From JAUSIK01 sp964547875 (GTDB lineage: Archaea; Nanobdellota; Nanobdellia; Pacearchaeales; GW2011-AR1), in the NCBI GenBank assembly GCA_964547875.1, contig CAZJPE010000004.1, positions 1-64,000 of the forward strand: a DNA stretch of 64,000 bases, written 5' to 3'. Under the pieces are notes generated by a model, which worked only from the letters and a program-made list of their open reading frames with translations, searched no databases and was not told where the DNA came from. Below are positions 24,185 through 33,606 of this stretch, piece by piece. Numbering within the stretch: position 1 is the first letter of the stretch; every line of letters starts with the position of its first letter. The position numbers and the translations under genes were made by a program.

Positions 24185-25567
24185 ATGGAACAGATTCAGG
24201 AAAACCTTGAATTGAGAGGCATGATAGGATTAGAGGTTCATGTTTATCTTGTGACTAAGGAAAAATTATTCTGCAGATGCAAGGCGTCCAGGGAGAGAGG
24301 ACTTCGCGCTAATATTAATATCTGCCCTATTTGCACAGCACAACCTGGGGCAAAGCCGATGCTGCCGAATGAGGAGGCTGTTAAGCAGACTGTTCGGATT
24401 GGTTTAATGTTTGGATGCAAAATAAATAGCGAGATGAAATGGCAGAGAAAGCATTATGACTGGCCTGATTTGCCTAAAGGATATCAAAATACTATTTCTG
24501 GAACTTATGCTATTCCTGTTGGAGAGAATGGGAAATTTTATGGGATTAGGATAAGAAGCATACATTTAGAGGAGGATCCTGCTTCATGGGAGCCTGATAC
24601 AGGATGCGTTGATTACAATAGGTCTGGATTGCCACTTGTTGAGATTATTACAGAGCCTGATTTTGAAACAGCTGAGGAAGTAGAGAATTGGATTAATGGA
24701 TTAGTTCATAACTTGGCTTATTTGAAAAGTGTTGACAGCAACGCGGGAATAAAAGTTGATGTTAATGTTAATATTCCCGGGAAAACAGAGAGGGTCGAGA
24801 TTAAAAATTTGAATTCTATTGAAAGCATAAAGAGGGCTATTGATTATGAGTTGACTAGACAGGCAGTAGATGGGAGCGAGCGGGAAACTAGAAGATTTGA
24901 CGCTATGAGCGGCAAAACTTTCAGGATGAGAGGTAAGGAAGAGCAAGAGGATTATAGGTTTATCACAGATCCTGATTTGCAGGATATTGTCATAGATTCT
25001 AAGAGCATTGAGGAATTGAAAAGAAGTCTGCCAGAATCGCCTGAAGAGAAATTAGAGAAGATTATTAAAAAATTCAAAATTGGGAAGAAGGATGCTGAGG
25101 TATTGACAAAGCATATTGACATAGCTGAATTTTTTGAAGAAGTTGCTGAAAAGATAGATGCAAAATTTGCCTTACCATGGATAATTGGAGAGCTTTTGAG
25201 GTTTTTGAATTATAATAAAGTTAGATTAAATGATGTCGACATTAAAATAGAACATTTTGTTGAATTGCTGAAAAGCGTCAAGAGCGGGAAGATTAGTGTC
25301 TTAAAAGGAAAGCAGATTTTAAATCAATTTTATCCAAAGAGCTTTTCTATTAAAGAATTATGGAAAAAGGAAGAGAGGATTTCAGATAGAGGAGAATTAG
25401 AAAAGATAATTAGAGAAATTATAAATGAAAATAAAAAGGCAGTTGGTGATTATAAGATTGGCGGGAAAAACGCATTTAATTATCTGATGGGGGAAATCAT
25501 GAAGAAAACAAATAGAAGGGCTGATTTTGAGATTGCCAGCGAGATTTTAAGGGAGATGTTAAGATGA
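24185..25567 (+). CDS. gatB: Asp/Glu-tRNA amidotransferase subunit B
   Basis: 460 residues. GatB activates Glu- or Asp-mischarged tRNA for amidation together with GatA. Motifs are MIGLEVHVYL, zinc ligands FCRCKA...CPIC, WQRKHYDWPDLPKGYQ, IRSIHLEEDPA, SGLPLVEIITEPDF and VEIKNLNS, plus a C-terminal YqeY-like tail (about 330-460). The stop overlaps a small membrane ORF (ATGA). GatA and a GatC-like protein are encoded about 20 kb away in this window. Confidence 0.96.
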   Translation: MEQIQENLELRGMIGLEVHVYLVTKEKLFCRCKASRERGLRANINICPICTAQPGAKPMLPNEEAVKQTVRIGLMFGCKINSEMKWQRKHYDWPDLPKGYQNTISGTYAIPVGENGKFYGIRIRSIHLEEDPASWEPDTGCVDYNRSGLPLVEIITEPDFETAEEVENWINGLVHNLAYLKSVDSNAGIKVDVNVNIPGKTERVEIKNLNSIESIKRAIDYELTRQAVDGSERETRRFDAMSGKTFRMRGKEEQEDYRFITDPDLQDIVIDSKSIEELKRSLPESPEEKLEKIIKKFKIGKKDAEVLTKHIDIAEFFEEVAEKIDAKFALPWIIGELLRFLNYNKVRLNDVDIKIEHFVELLKSVKSGKISVLKGKQILNQFYPKSFSIKELWKKEERISDRGELEKIIREIINENKKAVGDYKIGGKNAFNYLMGEIMKKTNRRADFEIASEILREMLR

Positions 25568-25818
25568 ATCCAGCATTGGTTTTGTTCTTTGTAATTTTTA
25601 TTTTTTTTGGATTATTTATTTCCCTATATTTCTTGTTTAAATTTACTTTTCTTTCTGTTCAAGAAGGCATTTATGGGAATTTAGGAGATGCTTTCTTCAA
25701 CTCTCCGCCAGGGATTTATGGAGATGAGGGAGTTATTTTTCTTTCTGTTTTATTCTCTGCGATAATAAGTGTTGTGATTATTATTTTAGGAGCGGCTTGG
25801 CAGATTAAGAGACGCTAG
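25564..25818 (+). CDS. Small two-helix membrane protein
   Basis: 84 residues with membrane helices at about 4-27 and 58-79 and a polar loop (GNLGDAFFNSPPGIYGDEG) between them. It is translationally coupled to gatB by ATGA overlap and ends directly against the convergent permease gene. No family recognised. Confidence 0.6.
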   Translation: MNPALVLFFVIFIFFGLFISLYFLFKFTFLSVQEGIYGNLGDAFFNSPPGIYGDEGVIFLSVLFSAIISVVIIILGAAWQIKRR

Positions 25819-26943
25819 TTATATCGTGTTAATTATTTCTGCGATTGTGCCAATGACGAATATTATGATTAGGAGCCATGTTAGTATTTTTGATATGGGC
25901 ATGGAATATTCAGGAATTCTATCCCCAAGATATTTTGATTTCTCTGCCATGAAGAGTATGAGTATTGCTGTTAAACCGCCTGTAATAACTCCTCCTATAC
26001 CGAGAACTTTTGTAAAATTTGCAGATTGGCTAAGCATAAGAATGATAAAAGATATTAGTGGGATTAATATTGTGTAAAGCCAGGCCTTTGATTTTCTTTG
26101 GTTGAAGTCAAATTGCAGGCTATCAATTAATGCTATGGACAATGCGAGATATGATGTTGACATAGTTAGTATGCCTAAAAGCATGAATGGCTTTCCAAGA
26201 GCAATTGTTGCAATTTGAGGAGTGTCTTTTCCTTTTATGCCCAAGACTACTGCTGTGAAGATTATATAAACTAGCGCAGATACTATGTTAGCTAGTATGA
26301 TGGACCTTTTCATTTCCTTCTTTTTATTTCCCAATATTCTTTCTACTTCCGGGATTGTTGTGTAACCTAGGAAGGCAAAGAGAATAACGCCAAAAGGGGC
26401 AAGATAATCTAATATGCTTAGTGAAGGATATTGCGCGAGATTTGAGAAGTTTATCTTATTTATTGATAAGAACGCCAGTGATATTACTAGAATTATTATT
26501 GTGGCAACTCCGAGGAATTCGCCTTTGTCAAGGGCTTTGAGGCCAAGAAGGCTTAAAAGAGACATTAATACCCAGAATACAATGCCTAGACTAAGTGAAT
26601 AATTTGAGCTGTTGAAAAATAAGTAGCTTAGAGATTCTCCGATACCTATGAGATAAGCTAGAATGGCTGTATAGATTCCAAATATTAGAGAAATTAGCAT
26701 TATAATCTTTCCTTTTCTGCCGAGATATTTTTCCGCATAGCCTGTAAGATGACGATTTTCTTTTGTTCTTAGAGCTATTTCTCCAAGATAGAGCATTGTT
26801 ATTATCATCAGAATGCAGATTATTACAATATGGACAAGGCCTACTGAGAATCCTGTTTTCATAATGACAAAAGGAATTCCAAAGATTCCTGCTCCTATTA
26901 TCGTGCCTATTAAAGTTGCAGTTGCGTGAAGTGTTTTTGCCAT
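25819..26943 (-). CDS. Amino-acid permease, aromatic amino-acid (HAAAP) type
   Basis: 374 residues with about 11 membrane helices. The N-terminal TLIGTIIGAGIFGIPFVIMK is the substrate-binding helix-1 motif of APC-fold permeases, and the layout best fits the Trp/Tyr permease family. It probably imports amino acids, as expected for an organism with limited biosynthesis. The start is at the ATG followed by AKTLHATATLIG. Confidence 0.82.
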   Translation of the reverse strand: MAKTLHATATLIGTIIGAGIFGIPFVIMKTGFSVGLVHIVIICILMIITMLYLGEIALRTKENRHLTGYAEKYLGRKGKIIMLISLIFGIYTAILAYLIGIGESLSYLFFNSSNYSLSLGIVFWVLMSLLSLLGLKALDKGEFLGVATIIILVISLAFLSINKINFSNLAQYPSLSILDYLAPFGVILFAFLGYTTIPEVERILGNKKKEMKRSIILANIVSALVYIIFTAVVLGIKGKDTPQIATIALGKPFMLLGILTMSTSYLALSIALIDSLQFDFNQRKSKAWLYTILIPLISFIILMLSQSANFTKVLGIGGVITGGLTAILILFMAEKSKYLGDRIPEYSMPISKILTWLLIIIFVIGTIAEIINTI

Positions 26944-27010
26944 CTTTTTATTTATTAAACCTTATTATGCCAAGTCAATAAGGTTAAAAAAGCTAAGCAT
27001 TTAGTTATAT

Positions 27011-27095
27011 GGGCTCATAGTTCAGTGGATAGAATACGAGGCTTCGGTAACTTTGAGGAAACCTTGTGACGGGGGTTCGATTCCTCCTGGGCCCA
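27011..27095 (+). tRNA. tRNA-Arg (anticodon UCG) with 13-nt intron
   Basis: Acceptor GGGCTCA/TGGGCCC, D stem GTTC/GAAT, anticodon stem CGAGG/CCTTG, T stem GGGGG/CCTCC with TTCGATT, discriminator A. Between position 37 and 38 lies a 13-nt intron (27048-27060). A bulge-helix-bulge forms: central helix CTTC:GAGG, cuts GG^T and AA^A. The spliced loop is CTTCGGA, giving anticodon TCG. Confidence 0.9.
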
Positions 27096-27140
27096 TTAAA
27101 TTATGTTAATATTTAAATAGTATTTATTTGAAGAGTTTTT

Positions 27141-27300
27141 ATGCCTAAAAAATTTAATTATGACAAAGCTCTCGTTATTTTAGGACACACTACAATAGGA
27201 AAAACAGAAGTTCCCAGATTGCATCCAAATTAAAAATTCTCTCCCACCCAATACTGCGCGTGCTTTTGAAGTTAGGAAGCTTTTAAAATGAGACATACTT
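27141..27300 (+). pseudogene. Degenerate gene start
   Basis: An ATG with a TATA-like ATATTTAAATAG upstream opens MPKKFNYDKALVILGHTTIG but stops at 27231-27233. A second frame then gives NTARAFEVRKLLK. Together these look like the decayed N-terminal part of one enzyme, possibly DUF218-like, but the assignment is weak. Confidence 0.35.
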
Positions 27301-27320
27301 AAGATTGTAAGAGATAAAAA

Positions 27321-27578
27321 ATGGTTTGGCAAGATGTTGTTATCGCAATGGCAAATGTCCTTTTCGGATATTCTTTGGCTTATCAAGTGTACCATGGATT
27401 TAAGGAGAAAAAGGGATTTTTAACCTTACAAGCATCTGCTCCAACAACAATCGGATTATATGCAATATCATTTGCATTTTTTACTCTTAATTTATATCTT
27501 TCCACATTAGTCTCATTTTTTAACGGAACAATGTGGCTTTTGTTATTTATCCAAAGACTAATTTTCAAAAAAGCCTAA
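27321..27578 (+). CDS. Small membrane protein with three helices
   Basis: 85 residues: helix 1 (WQDVVIAMANVLFGYSLAYQ), a YHGFKEKKG loop, helix 2 (TTIGLYAISFAFFTLNLYL) and helix 3 (FFNGTMWLLLFIQRLIF). The pattern of polar residues inside helices and the conserved-looking loop resembles half-transporters of the SemiSWEET type, but this is only a resemblance. It stands between two degenerate stretches and appears intact. Confidence 0.6.
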   Translation: MVWQDVVIAMANVLFGYSLAYQVYHGFKEKKGFLTLQASAPTTIGLYAISFAFFTLNLYLSTLVSFFNGTMWLLLFIQRLIFKKA

Positions 27579-27597
27579 TTTACACACGCTTATTTAT

Positions 27598-27948
27598 TTG
27601 CCCGCCCTAAAGAGAATTTTTAACTCACGAGGAAACTTTGTGTTTCAGCTCGTGCCCTCATTTCATTTCGGGTCTGGGAACAGCAGATTAAGAGGTAATT
27701 TCTTTTGCCTTTGGCAATTTTCTTTGTGAAAACCAGAAATTAACCCAAATGTCAATCCAGGTCTCAAAACACAAAGCAACCTTCGGTTCTTTGTGCCATC
27801 AAAAATTAACATTTTTGAGGATTTCTCAGCTCGTCACTTCATTCCAGAGGATAAATTTTTGGATGTGCCATTTATATCTTGGATTGAATATACGCCAGAA
27901 GATTTAGAGAGTACAGTATTAAAAATCGAGAAATTAGTTAAGAGGTAG
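27598..27948 (+). pseudogene. Degenerate coding remnant with hairpins
   Basis: One frame is open apart from a single TGA (27727-27729) and ends in a protein-like tail: NLRFFVPSKINIFEDFSARH, then FIPEDKFLDVPFISWIEY, to a TAG at 27946. No ATG is available after the TGA. Hairpins are embedded: CACGAG/CTCGTG with inner GAAAC/GTTTC near 27636, and CACAAAG/CTTTGTG closed by TTCG near 27770. The tail overlaps the 3' end of the convergent Nudix gene. The family is not recognised. Confidence 0.35.
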
Positions 27949-28374
27949 TTTATAAAAGTCTTGAATGCATCTCTCCGTACCGGGCACTAAAGGTAAATTA
28001 AGAGCTTCTGGAGGAGAAATCCATAAGGCTTCATCGTGTTCTTTTTCATTTAGTTTTATTTCTTTATCACTTATTTTTATATGAAATAAGATATAAGTAA
28101 AATCATACCCTGGATTATGTCTAACTTTATATTCTTTTATTATTTTAAATTTTTTTGAATTTATATTGATATTTGTTTCCTCCTTTAATTCTCTTTGCAT
28201 TGATTCTTTAAGATTTTCTTTTTCCTTTACTTTCCCAGAGGGGATTCCCCACTTTTTCCCATATAATGAAGATTCTTTTCTTTTAAGTAATATTATTTTT
28301 CCGTTTGACTCTACTAGACACCCTGTTATTTTGTGGATGGGTTTGAATTTCTTAGGATTTATTTCATAGCTCAT
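27934..28374 (-). CDS. Nudix hydrolase
   Basis: 146 residues. The Nudix box is complete: G at 48 in SGKVKEKENLKESMQ, followed by RELKEETNI, matching GX5EX7REUXEEXGU except that the last glycine position is less clear. A preceding IILLKRKE strand and a late TERCIQDFYKL helix fit the fold. These enzymes hydrolyse nucleoside diphosphates linked to other groups; the substrate cannot be told from sequence. Confidence 0.88.
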   Translation of the reverse strand: MSYEINPKKFKPIHKITGCLVESNGKIILLKRKESSLYGKKWGIPSGKVKEKENLKESMQRELKEETNININSKKFKIIKEYKVRHNPGYDFTYILFHIKISDKEIKLNEKEHDEALWISPPEALNLPLVPGTERCIQDFYKLPLN

Positions 28375-28440
28375 TTTATTATGGGTGATTTTTTCTTTAA
28401 ATATTTTATTAGGCAGCCCTTCTAGATTATAACAGACTTT

Positions 28441-30836
28441 TTATTTAAAATAATCTTCAAGGACTTTTTTATTGCTTTCGAGGAATTTGGTATTGATTTG
28501 CATTATTTCAAACGAGTTGGCTATTGTTTTTTTAAATCCCATGTCTTCTCTTTTTAGAAATTCCCTAATTTCTTTTTCTTTTTCTTTTCCTATATACAAG
28601 GTTATGAGAGCCTCTAATAAACTGATAAAGACGAAATTTGCTTTTTTGAATTCCTTGAGCTTATTCCAATTCTGCCTTATCCAGTTTAGCAATATTGGCC
28701 TGGCATTCGGATTTGAGTTTATTATTGAAAAGACTGTTCTCAAATCCTGCAATCTCACATGCTTGGAGAGGGCTAAATCAAGAGATTTTTTTATTAGTAT
28801 TGGATTTTTTGATCTGTAAAGAGAGGCGAGGAGCTTAATCTTTTCTTCTATGTCGTTTGTTTTGAGATAAACTTGCAGGATTTTATTATATTCATTTTCA
28901 TTTCCGTTTCTTCCGATTATTGACAATACTGCGCCTTTTATGTCAGGATGCAGGGAATTAGGGCTTTCCAAGAATTGCTGGAATTTCCTGAAGCCTTCTT
29001 TTATTATTCTTTCATTTTCTGCGAATGCTAAGTAACTAATTGCCAATGGCCTTAGAAGAGAGGCGTTGTGCGGCTCTTTTTTTTTCGGATTCCATGATAG
29101 ATTTTCAAGGGCTTTTTGGAACGGAGTTTGCATATGCAATCTAAATTTTGGCCAGATAGCCCGCATGAATCTTTCTTCATAAAATATTTTATATGTTTTA
29201 TTTACGTTTGCGTATATATCTTCCAGAACAAAGGCGTTTGATTCGTTCTTATAATATTTTATAAAGTCAAGATATTCTGAAACCTGCATTTCTCTGATTA
29301 ATGATAAATTGAAAATATCATTTTGAATTCCCCATCTGTCAAATGGAGAGAGTTTTTCTTCTGAGATTAACGATTTTAATCTTTCAAGTTGCTCTTTTGC
29401 ATATTTGACTCTATAAAACCCTTCTTGCTCATTATTGATTTTAAACAATTCTGTATCTTGTAATTTTATTATCTGTGTTTTTTTTGTCAATAGGGTTTTT
29501 ATTACTTTTTTATTTGTTTTTATTGTAAGTGGTATTTTCCAAATTTGATTTTTTTCTGAATTAAAGCGTTTTTGCGTCAGCGTTAGATTAGCTCCCTTTT
29601 GCTTTAATTCTATAATTGGATAGCCTGCTTGAGTAATCCATGATTCCATTATCTGCTTTATCGGGCTTTTTGATATTTTTGCCAGAGAGTTCCATAAATC
29701 AGATGCTTCTGCATTTTTGTATGAATATTTTTTTAAATAATTACTGACTCCTTCTCTGAATAATTTAGGCGAGAGATAGGATTCTATCATTCTTAGGACA
29801 GAGCCGCCCTTGCCATAGCTTATTGCATCAAAAATTTCTTCTATCTCATTAGGGCTTGAGACTTTTACTGCGATTGGATGGGTTGTTTTTAACATGTCTG
29901 CGTCCATTGCTCCGCCTGTAGAATCGCTGACAAAATCCTCCCACATTTTCCATTCTGGGAAGTAATTATCAACTGCCTTGTATGCCATGTAAGTTGCAAA
30001 GCTTTCATTGAGCCAGAGGTCATCCCACCATTTCATTGTTACAAGATTGCCAGACCATTGATGCCATAGCTCATGGGCTATTACCTCTGCAATTCTTTTT
30101 TTTACAGGAAGAGAAGTTTTTTTTGGGTCAAACAAGAGAAGGATTTCGCGGAATGTTATTGCTCCCCAATTTTCCATTGCTCCTGCATTAAAATCAGGTA
30201 TTGCTATTAAATCTAGTTTTGGAAGAGGATATGGGATTTTTGAATAATTCTCAAAATATTTTAGAAATTTTCTTGCCAAATCTAAAGCAAATCTGCCTTG
30301 CTTGCTTTTTCCCGGAATTGTTGCTATTCTGATTAATGTATTATTTAATTTATCTTGGATGAATTCAAATTCTCCGACGCCGATATAAAGAAGATAGGTT
30401 GACATTAAGGGCGTTTTTTCAAATTTTATCAGTTTTTTATTATTCTGCGAGGTCTCGGATATTATTGGCATGTTTGAGATTGCCTTAAGATTTTTTGNNN
30501 NNNNNNNNNNNNNNNNNNNNNNNNNNNNNNNNNNNNNNNNNNNNNNNNNNNNNNNNNNNNNNNNNNNNNNNNNNNNNNNNNNNNNNNNNNNNNNNNNAGT
30601 GTTTCATTTTTCCCGTTTATTTTTATTTTTGGAATCAATTCTTTATTATTGCTGAATATTTTGGCTCTTTTAATCTTCAGTTCTGATGAATTGAGAATTA
30701 TTTTTACCGTTGGCTTTAGGATTTTTATTTCTATTTTTACTTTTCCCTTGAATGTGAAATTTTCTAAATCTGGCTCGAAAAATAGATTATAATTCAATGG
30801 ATAGATTGATTTTGATAACATGGAATATTGTTTCAT
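28441..30836 (-). CDS. M1-family zinc aminopeptidase (contains gap)
   Basis: Gluzincin aminopeptidase resembling tricorn-interacting factors and PepN. The N-terminal domain starts at 30836 (MKQYSMLSKSIYPLNYNL). The catalytic domain shows GAMENWGAITFRE, the zinc motif HELWH (encoded by 30061-30075) and NESFATYMAYKAVD with the third zinc ligand. A long helical C-terminal domain runs to 28441. The protein trims peptides in the cytoplasm, downstream of the proteasome. The frame changes across the 100-N gap, consistent with an unknown gap length rather than a broken gene. Total length should be near 780 residues plus or minus the gap error. Confidence 0.9.
30498..30597. other. Scaffold gap (100 N) inside the aminopeptidase gene
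   Basis: Exactly 100 N. The flanking coding frames differ by a non-multiple of three, so the true length is not 100. No repeats are visible at its edges. Confidence 0.95.
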
Positions 30837-30878
30837 TATTTAGTCTATATTGAATAGTATTTAAAATTAATTTTTGTT

Positions 30879-30916
30879 CTTTATCGCTCCAAACAAAACT
30901 CAAGGGTTTGATAAAG
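30879..30916 (+). repeat. Structured element copy C
   Basis: Stem CTTTATC/GATAAAG (30879-30885, 30910-30916) encloses CCAAACAAAACTCAAGG, the same loop word as copies near 4300 and 12221. It lies between divergent genes, directly before the TATA-like AGTATTTAAAAC of the following small gene. Confidence 0.6.
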
Positions 30917-30945
30917 TATTTAAAACTAATTTATGCTTTATTTTT

Positions 30946-31206
30946 ATGGACGAAAGAGAGTTAAGGAAATATTTAGGGAATGTTCATGTAGGGGACGAGG
31001 TTGAAATTGTTTACGAAGAAATTGGAAGATTGGGTTTTTCTGATAATAAAAAGACAAAGTGCAGAGGCTATGTTCTTATGATTGATAATGCTGATATTTA
31101 TTTGTCGCTTAGAGATCCAATTGGACTCAAAGAGAGAAAATTCAGCAGGAAGATAGAGCATAATAGCGTTATTTCTTATAAGATGATAAGAAACGTTGAC
31201 GGCTAA
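30946..31206 (+). CDS. Small beta-rich hypothetical protein
   Basis: 86 residues, DERELRKYLGNVHVGDEVEI then several strands, compatible with a small SH3- or Sm-like barrel; no family is assigned. The start at 30946 is used because the frame from 30874 overlaps the structured element and the TATA-like box. It ends base-to-base with the convergent HExxH gene. Confidence 0.55.
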   Translation: MDERELRKYLGNVHVGDEVEIVYEEIGRLGFSDNKKTKCRGYVLMIDNADIYLSLRDPIGLKERKFSRKIEHNSVISYKMIRNVDG

Positions 31207-31830
31207 CTAGGCGGCTTGTCTTAGATTATAGCCTACTCTTGCTGCAGCGTAGGCGTCTGCTTGGTCCTCGCCAGAGCCATAGATTGAGTGATATTCTTCG
31301 TGATAATAGACAAATCTTTCCACATCTTTTGAGAGATTGTTCGCTATATAGATTGTGTGAGTTGATGGGGTATACATTCCAAGAACATTTTCAGGCAATG
31401 CCGAGGGATTAACATAAAAAACATTTGCCTTGCTTTGCGGATTTATATGATGGTCTGTGCTTTCTGAGATTAGATATTCTAGATAATTATAAAGTTTTTT
31501 ATTATGCTTATTTTTGTAATTGCTAGGAATTATATATTTTTCATTGTTTTCCTGTAATTTTTCTTCTAAATTGCTTTTATAATTTCTTTCTTTATTGATT
31601 TGCTCTTCTAATTTTTCTTTCATTTTTTCTATTAATGCCTCTAAGTTATTTTTATAATTTTCTTGAGCTTCTTGATTTTCTAATTCTTTGTTTTCATTTT
31701 CATTTTCTGGGTATTTTAGCGTAATGTTTATTTGGTATTCTTGCAAATAGACAGAATAGACATTGTAATTATTTCTTGGTTTTTCTCCCTGCTTTGTTCT
31801 CTCTATTGGAAATTTTATTATTTCTGGCAT
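31207..31830 (-). CDS. HExxH metallopeptidase-like protein with coiled coil
   Basis: 207 residues from the ATG at 31830. The longer open frame to 32064 would run into divergent proS and is rejected. Residues about 50-125 form a strongly charged coiled coil. The C-terminal part has YYHEEYHSIYGSGEDQADAY: HEEYH followed seven residues later by E, D and an Ala-rich helix, as in minigluzincin- or ImmA-type zinc peptidases. No membrane helix is visible. Similar to the frameshifted HELYH gene at 54907-55334. Confidence 0.65.
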   Translation of the reverse strand: MPEIIKFPIERTKQGEKPRNNYNVYSVYLQEYQINITLKYPENENENKELENQEAQENYKNNLEALIEKMKEKLEEQINKERNYKSNLEEKLQENNEKYIIPSNYKNKHNKKLYNYLEYLISESTDHHINPQSKANVFYVNPSALPENVLGMYTPSTHTIYIANNLSKDVERFVYYHEEYHSIYGSGEDQADAYAAARVGYNLRQAA

Positions 31831-31917
31831 GCTTGTTTTTGCATCTTTGAGATTATAAATATTTTGATAAAGTTTGAAAAGGCGAAGATTTAATAAACTT
31901 ATTTCATAGATTAATTC

Positions 31918-33381
31918 ATGAGTAAAGAAGCTAAAGGCGAAAGAGATAATAAGGGTATAAGCGTTAAGAAAGATGAGAATTTTTCTGATTGGTATAGTGA
32001 GATTGTGCAGAAGGCTGAATTGGCCGATTTGAGATATAATGTAAAAGGCTTTTTGGTCTATCAACCTTGGAGCGTGTTAGTTATGGAAAAGATGTATGAT
32101 TATATGGAGAAGGCTTTACAAAAAAAAGGACATAAACCTTATTTTTTCCCTTCTGTAATTCCAGAAAGTAATTTAAAGAAAGAGAGTAGCCATATTGTTG
32201 GATTTATTCCAGAGGTCTTTTGGGTTACCGAGGCAGGGAATAGCAAGCTTGATGAGAGGTTAGCGTTGAGGCCAACTTCGGAAACTGCTTTTTATCAGAT
32301 GTTTAGTATTTGGATTAGAAGCTATAAAGACCTGCCATTTAAGACTTATCAGAGAGCTAATGTTTTTAGATATGAAACTAAAGCCACAAGGCCTTTTTTG
32401 AGAAGTAGGGAATTTCATTGGATCGAGACCCATTGCGTCCATGAAACAGAGGGAAATGCTATGAAACAGGTAAGAGAAGATATGGAAACAACTAGAGAAG
32501 TCTTGCATGATGTTTTTGGTTTGCCCTTCATTTTCTTTGAAAGACCAGAGTGGGATAAGTTTCCAGGCGCGCAAAGGACATTTGCAGCAGATGTTTTGAA
32601 TCCAGATGGGAGAGTGGTACAACAACCTTCAACTCATTTATTATCACAGGCATTTTCTAAAGGTTTTAATGTTATTTATAAGGATAAAGATGGAAAGGAT
32701 AAACATGGATGGATTACCTGCTATGGGCCTGCTATATCAAGAATATTTGCTAGTGTTGTCATTACTCATGGCGATGATAAAGGGCTTAGATTTCCTTGGA
32801 AGATCGCACCTTTGCAGGTAGTAATTGTGCCTGTCAATGATGATAAAAAATTAATTGATAAGGCTGAAAGATTGAAGAAAGAAATTGGGAAATTTGCTTC
32901 TGTTGAAGTAGACTTAAGCCAAAAGAGTGCTGGAGAGAAATTTAATTATTGGGAGATGAAAGGAGTTCCTGTAAGAATTGATGTCGGATTGAAAGATTTA
33001 GAAAAGAAAAAATTAACCATTTTTAGGAGAGATTTAAATAAAAAAGAACTTATAGATAATAAGGAAGTCATTGAGCATATTCATAAAGTTGCCGAAGAGT
33101 GTGGAAAGAATTTGATAAAGCGGGCGGAAAAGGTTTTTGAAGGAAGGATAAAAAATGCTAGAAGTAAAGACGAGATTAAGAAAGCGATTGAGCAGGGAAT
33201 GATTGTGAGATGCAATTTTTGTTCTACTGGTAAGGAGGGGATTAAATGTGGGGAATTTTTTGAGAAAGAGATTGGAGCTAGTGTTAGAGGCACTTCATTG
33301 GAAGAGGAAAAGGTAAGTGGAAATTGTATAATTTGTGGAAGAAAAGCTGGAAAAGTGGTTTATGTTGCTAGACAGTACTAG
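31918..33381 (+). CDS. proS: Prolyl-tRNA synthetase (archaeal/eukaryotic type)
   Basis: 487 residues, class II. Motifs are LRPTSETAFYQMFSIWI, FRYETKATRPFLRSREFHW (motif 2) and DVLNPDGRVVQ/STHLLSQAFS. The GPAISRIFASVVITHGD segment is motif 3. An anticodon-binding domain (about 290-390) and the C-terminal zinc-type domain with CNFC...CIIC ending in VYVARQY complete the eukaryote-like form. Divergent from the HExxH gene with an 87-nt shared promoter region. Confidence 0.95.
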   Translation: MSKEAKGERDNKGISVKKDENFSDWYSEIVQKAELADLRYNVKGFLVYQPWSVLVMEKMYDYMEKALQKKGHKPYFFPSVIPESNLKKESSHIVGFIPEVFWVTEAGNSKLDERLALRPTSETAFYQMFSIWIRSYKDLPFKTYQRANVFRYETKATRPFLRSREFHWIETHCVHETEGNAMKQVREDMETTREVLHDVFGLPFIFFERPEWDKFPGAQRTFAADVLNPDGRVVQQPSTHLLSQAFSKGFNVIYKDKDGKDKHGWITCYGPAISRIFASVVITHGDDKGLRFPWKIAPLQVVIVPVNDDKKLIDKAERLKKEIGKFASVEVDLSQKSAGEKFNYWEMKGVPVRIDVGLKDLEKKKLTIFRRDLNKKELIDNKEVIEHIHKVAEECGKNLIKRAEKVFEGRIKNARSKDEIKKAIEQGMIVRCNFCSTGKEGIKCGEFFEKEIGASVRGTSLEEEKVSGNCIICGRKAGKVVYVARQY

Positions 33382-33555
33382 ACCCGTCATAATTTCGATA
33401 CATAGGTCTTCTATTTTTGTAAAGCCATGATTTAGCATAATGTATAGGCAAATCCAATTTTTTTGAATTTTGTAGGATAAAAGATAAATAGCCTCTATCT
33501 ATAAAAATGCAGATTTTTGTTTTATATAATGTTTTAGAATTTTTATTTCATTAAT
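33368..33555 (-). pseudogene. Possible gene fragment opposite the gatD promoter region
   Basis: On the minus strand a frame without start codon reads KICIFIDRGYLSFILQNSKK and then LDLPIHYAKSWLYKNRRPMY before a TAG at 33368. The opening resembles the first strand and helix of NYN/PIN-like nucleases. It may be a remnant of a lost gene; chance cannot be excluded. The 225-bp space also carries the gatD promoter (ACTTTATAAAAAGG). Confidence 0.25.
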
Positions 33556-33606
33556 TCATCTTAACTTTATAAAAAGGATTAAAAAGATAGTCTTTCTTTT
33601 AGAGAT

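Noticed and set aside
31831..32064. N-terminal extension of the HExxH protein (hydrophobic start)
   Set aside because: It overlaps the proS start and the shared promoter; the ATG at 31830 fits better.
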